From NCBI GenBank assembly GCA_002171765.1, contig NHDN01000066.1, positions 2,438 to 8,449 on the forward strand: 6,012 nt of DNA, read 5' to 3'. Made by a program: the position numbers and the translations under genes. Below, in pieces: positions 5,383 to 6,012 of the stretch. Numbering within the stretch: the stretch's first letter is position 1; every line of letters begins with the position of its first letter. Under the pieces are notes generated by a model that was not told the DNA's origin, ran no database searches, and worked only from the letters and a program-made list of their open reading frames with translations. Source of the DNA: Verrucomicrobia bacterium TMED60. Its GTDB lineage: Bacteria > Verrucomicrobiota > Verrucomicrobiae > Opitutales > MB11C04.

Positions 5383-5396
5383 GTTACATTAAGCCA

Positions 5397-5852
5397 ATGC
5401 CAAGATTAATTGATATAGAAAAAGAAAAAGTATTTATTAAAACATACGCACAAACAGGTAATGCAACTCATAGTGCTCGAGTATGTGGATATGATTCTAA
5501 CCCAAGACAAATGGGTAGTTATCTCAAAGCAAAGAACAAAGAAGAAATTGAAACCTGTATCAAGACCAAAGTAAGCTCAATGTCATCACAAGCAATAAAC
5601 ACAGTACAAGACTTACTTCATGCTAATAGTGATTTGGTTAAACTAAAAGCTGCTGAATATATTCTTAAAATGAATGGCTATGGGAGTGTCGGCTCTGCCG
5701 ATCACTCACAGTCTGGAGTAAGACAAGAATTGAATAACCTAAATGATGAAGAATTAGCAGAAAAGATGTGTGAATTACTGAAAGGACAGATACAAGAAAG
5801 TCCTACATTTAAAAAAATATTCATGAAAAGATTAAAAGAGTTTTTTATTTGA
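5397..5852 (+). CDS. Terminase small-subunit-like DNA-packaging protein
   Basis: This 151-residue protein matches the general pattern of phage small terminase subunits, which bind the packaging site and deliver DNA to the large-subunit motor. Residues 7-46 (KEKVFIKTYAQTGNATHSAR, then GYDSNPRQMGSYLKAK) fit the N-terminal helix-turn-helix of these proteins, with the typical F---Y--TGNAT-AA---GY signature. Residues 66-95 (AINTVQDLLHANSDLVKLKA through ILKMNGYG) fit the following helical segment. Residues 97-104 (SVGSADHS) come from the 24-bp palindrome, lying just after that segment. The tail 110-151 is charged and helical and may contact the large subunit. The ATG at 5397 fits the start of the domain; GTG 5373 in frame would add eight residues and lies in a hairpin. 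No large terminase follows within the window, which suits a satellite that redirects a helper phage's packaging, or a prophage cut by the window. Confidence 0.8.
   Translation: MPRLIDIEKEKVFIKTYAQTGNATHSARVCGYDSNPRQMGSYLKAKNKEEIETCIKTKVSSMSSQAINTVQDLLHANSDLVKLKAAEYILKMNGYGSVGSADHSQSGVRQELNNLNDEELAEKMCELLKGQIQESPTFKKIFMKRLKEFFI
5684..5707 (+). repeat. 24-bp palindromic element inside terminase gene (copy 2)
   Basis: It is identical over 24 bp to 2783-2806 and uses the same codon phase, giving the same SVGSADHS peptide (residues 97-104). Stem arms are gagtg (5684-5688) with cactc (5703-5707) and tcggc (5689-5693) with gccga (5697-5701), with one bulged T at 5702. It sits between the conserved helical segment and the variable tail of the protein, a place likely to tolerate an insertion. 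Confidence 0.85.
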
Positions 5853-5950
5853 CAGTAAATATTAACCTCAGAACTCGTTTAACTACATTCACAAGCAGCA
5901 AACAACATTGAACACATTTGGTAATTAGATTTAGAGGTGGGTAGCCACAC

Positions 5951-5972
5951 ACTCACTCTGCTGAGTTTTTTT
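5951..5972 (+). terminator. Candidate intrinsic terminator downstream of terminase gene
   Basis: actca (5951-5955) pairs with tgagt (5962-5966) around a 6-nt loop, and a run of seven Ts (5966-5972) follows. The stem is short, so efficiency is uncertain. A small gtgg/ccac hairpin (5937-5948) lies just before it. In the rest of 5853-6012 I see no gene; a GGAGG at 5978-5982 is followed by no usable long frame before the window ends. Confidence 0.45.
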
Positions 5973-6012
5973 GAATTGGAGGACAATTGATATCTCCATA
6001 AGAACAAAACAC

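Noticed and set aside
5373..5396. GTG 5373 as the terminase start
   Set aside because: It lies inside a hairpin, has no ribosome binding site, and the eight added residues precede the natural start of the domain; ATG 5397 is preferred though not certain.
5853..6012. Right attachment site of the element
   Set aside because: No convincing direct repeat with 1579-1916 was found; the shared ATTAACCT (8 bp) is too short to support it.

Overview
The window is AT-rich bacterial DNA with two parts. Positions 1 to about 1640 look like a surface-polysaccharide or modification locus: two divergent SAM-dependent methyltransferase genes, the left one cut by the window edge. From about 1640 to the right edge lies the left part of an integrated mobile element. 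The host is most likely a low-GC proteobacterium. The P4-type integrase with an N-terminal arm-binding (DUF4102-like) domain and the AlpA-type regulator are both common on proteobacterial islands. A marine origin is plausible but I cannot show it, and no species marker is present.

Layout of the element, all genes on the + strand: a regulatory and attachment-like zone with several inverted and direct repeats (about 1646-1916); a tyrosine integrase with all catalytic residues (1917-3131); an unrecognised 275-residue protein whose start overlaps the integrase stop (3124-3951); a gene-free spacer with mutually exclusive hairpins (3952-4121); an AlpA-like DNA-binding regulator with a strong ribosome binding site (4122-4346); a spacer dominated by a long hairpin (4355-4388); an unrecognised 102-residue protein (4426-4734); an overlapping 170-residue protein whose first part resembles the winged-helix N-terminal domain of phage replisome organisers (4718-5230); a repeat-rich leader (5230-5396); and a terminase small-subunit-like gene (5397-5852). 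A possible terminator follows near 5951-5972. No right attachment site, terminase large subunit, capsid or tail gene is visible.

Reading the genes together: integrase and AlpA (often an excision/integrase activator) would handle insertion and excision, the replication-like protein would copy the excised element, and the small terminase would direct DNA packaging. With no structural genes in view this resembles a phage satellite (PICI-like, or the tyrosine-recombinase/TerS satellites reported from marine virus particles). A prophage continuing to the right is not excluded.

The most striking signal is a 24-bp palindromic sequence, identical in the integrase and terminase genes and inserted in the same reading frame so that both proteins carry the peptide SVGSADHS. 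A related palindrome sharing its CTGCCGAT core forms the intergenic hairpin after alpA. This looks like a small dispersed palindromic element that tolerates, or exploits, insertion inside genes.
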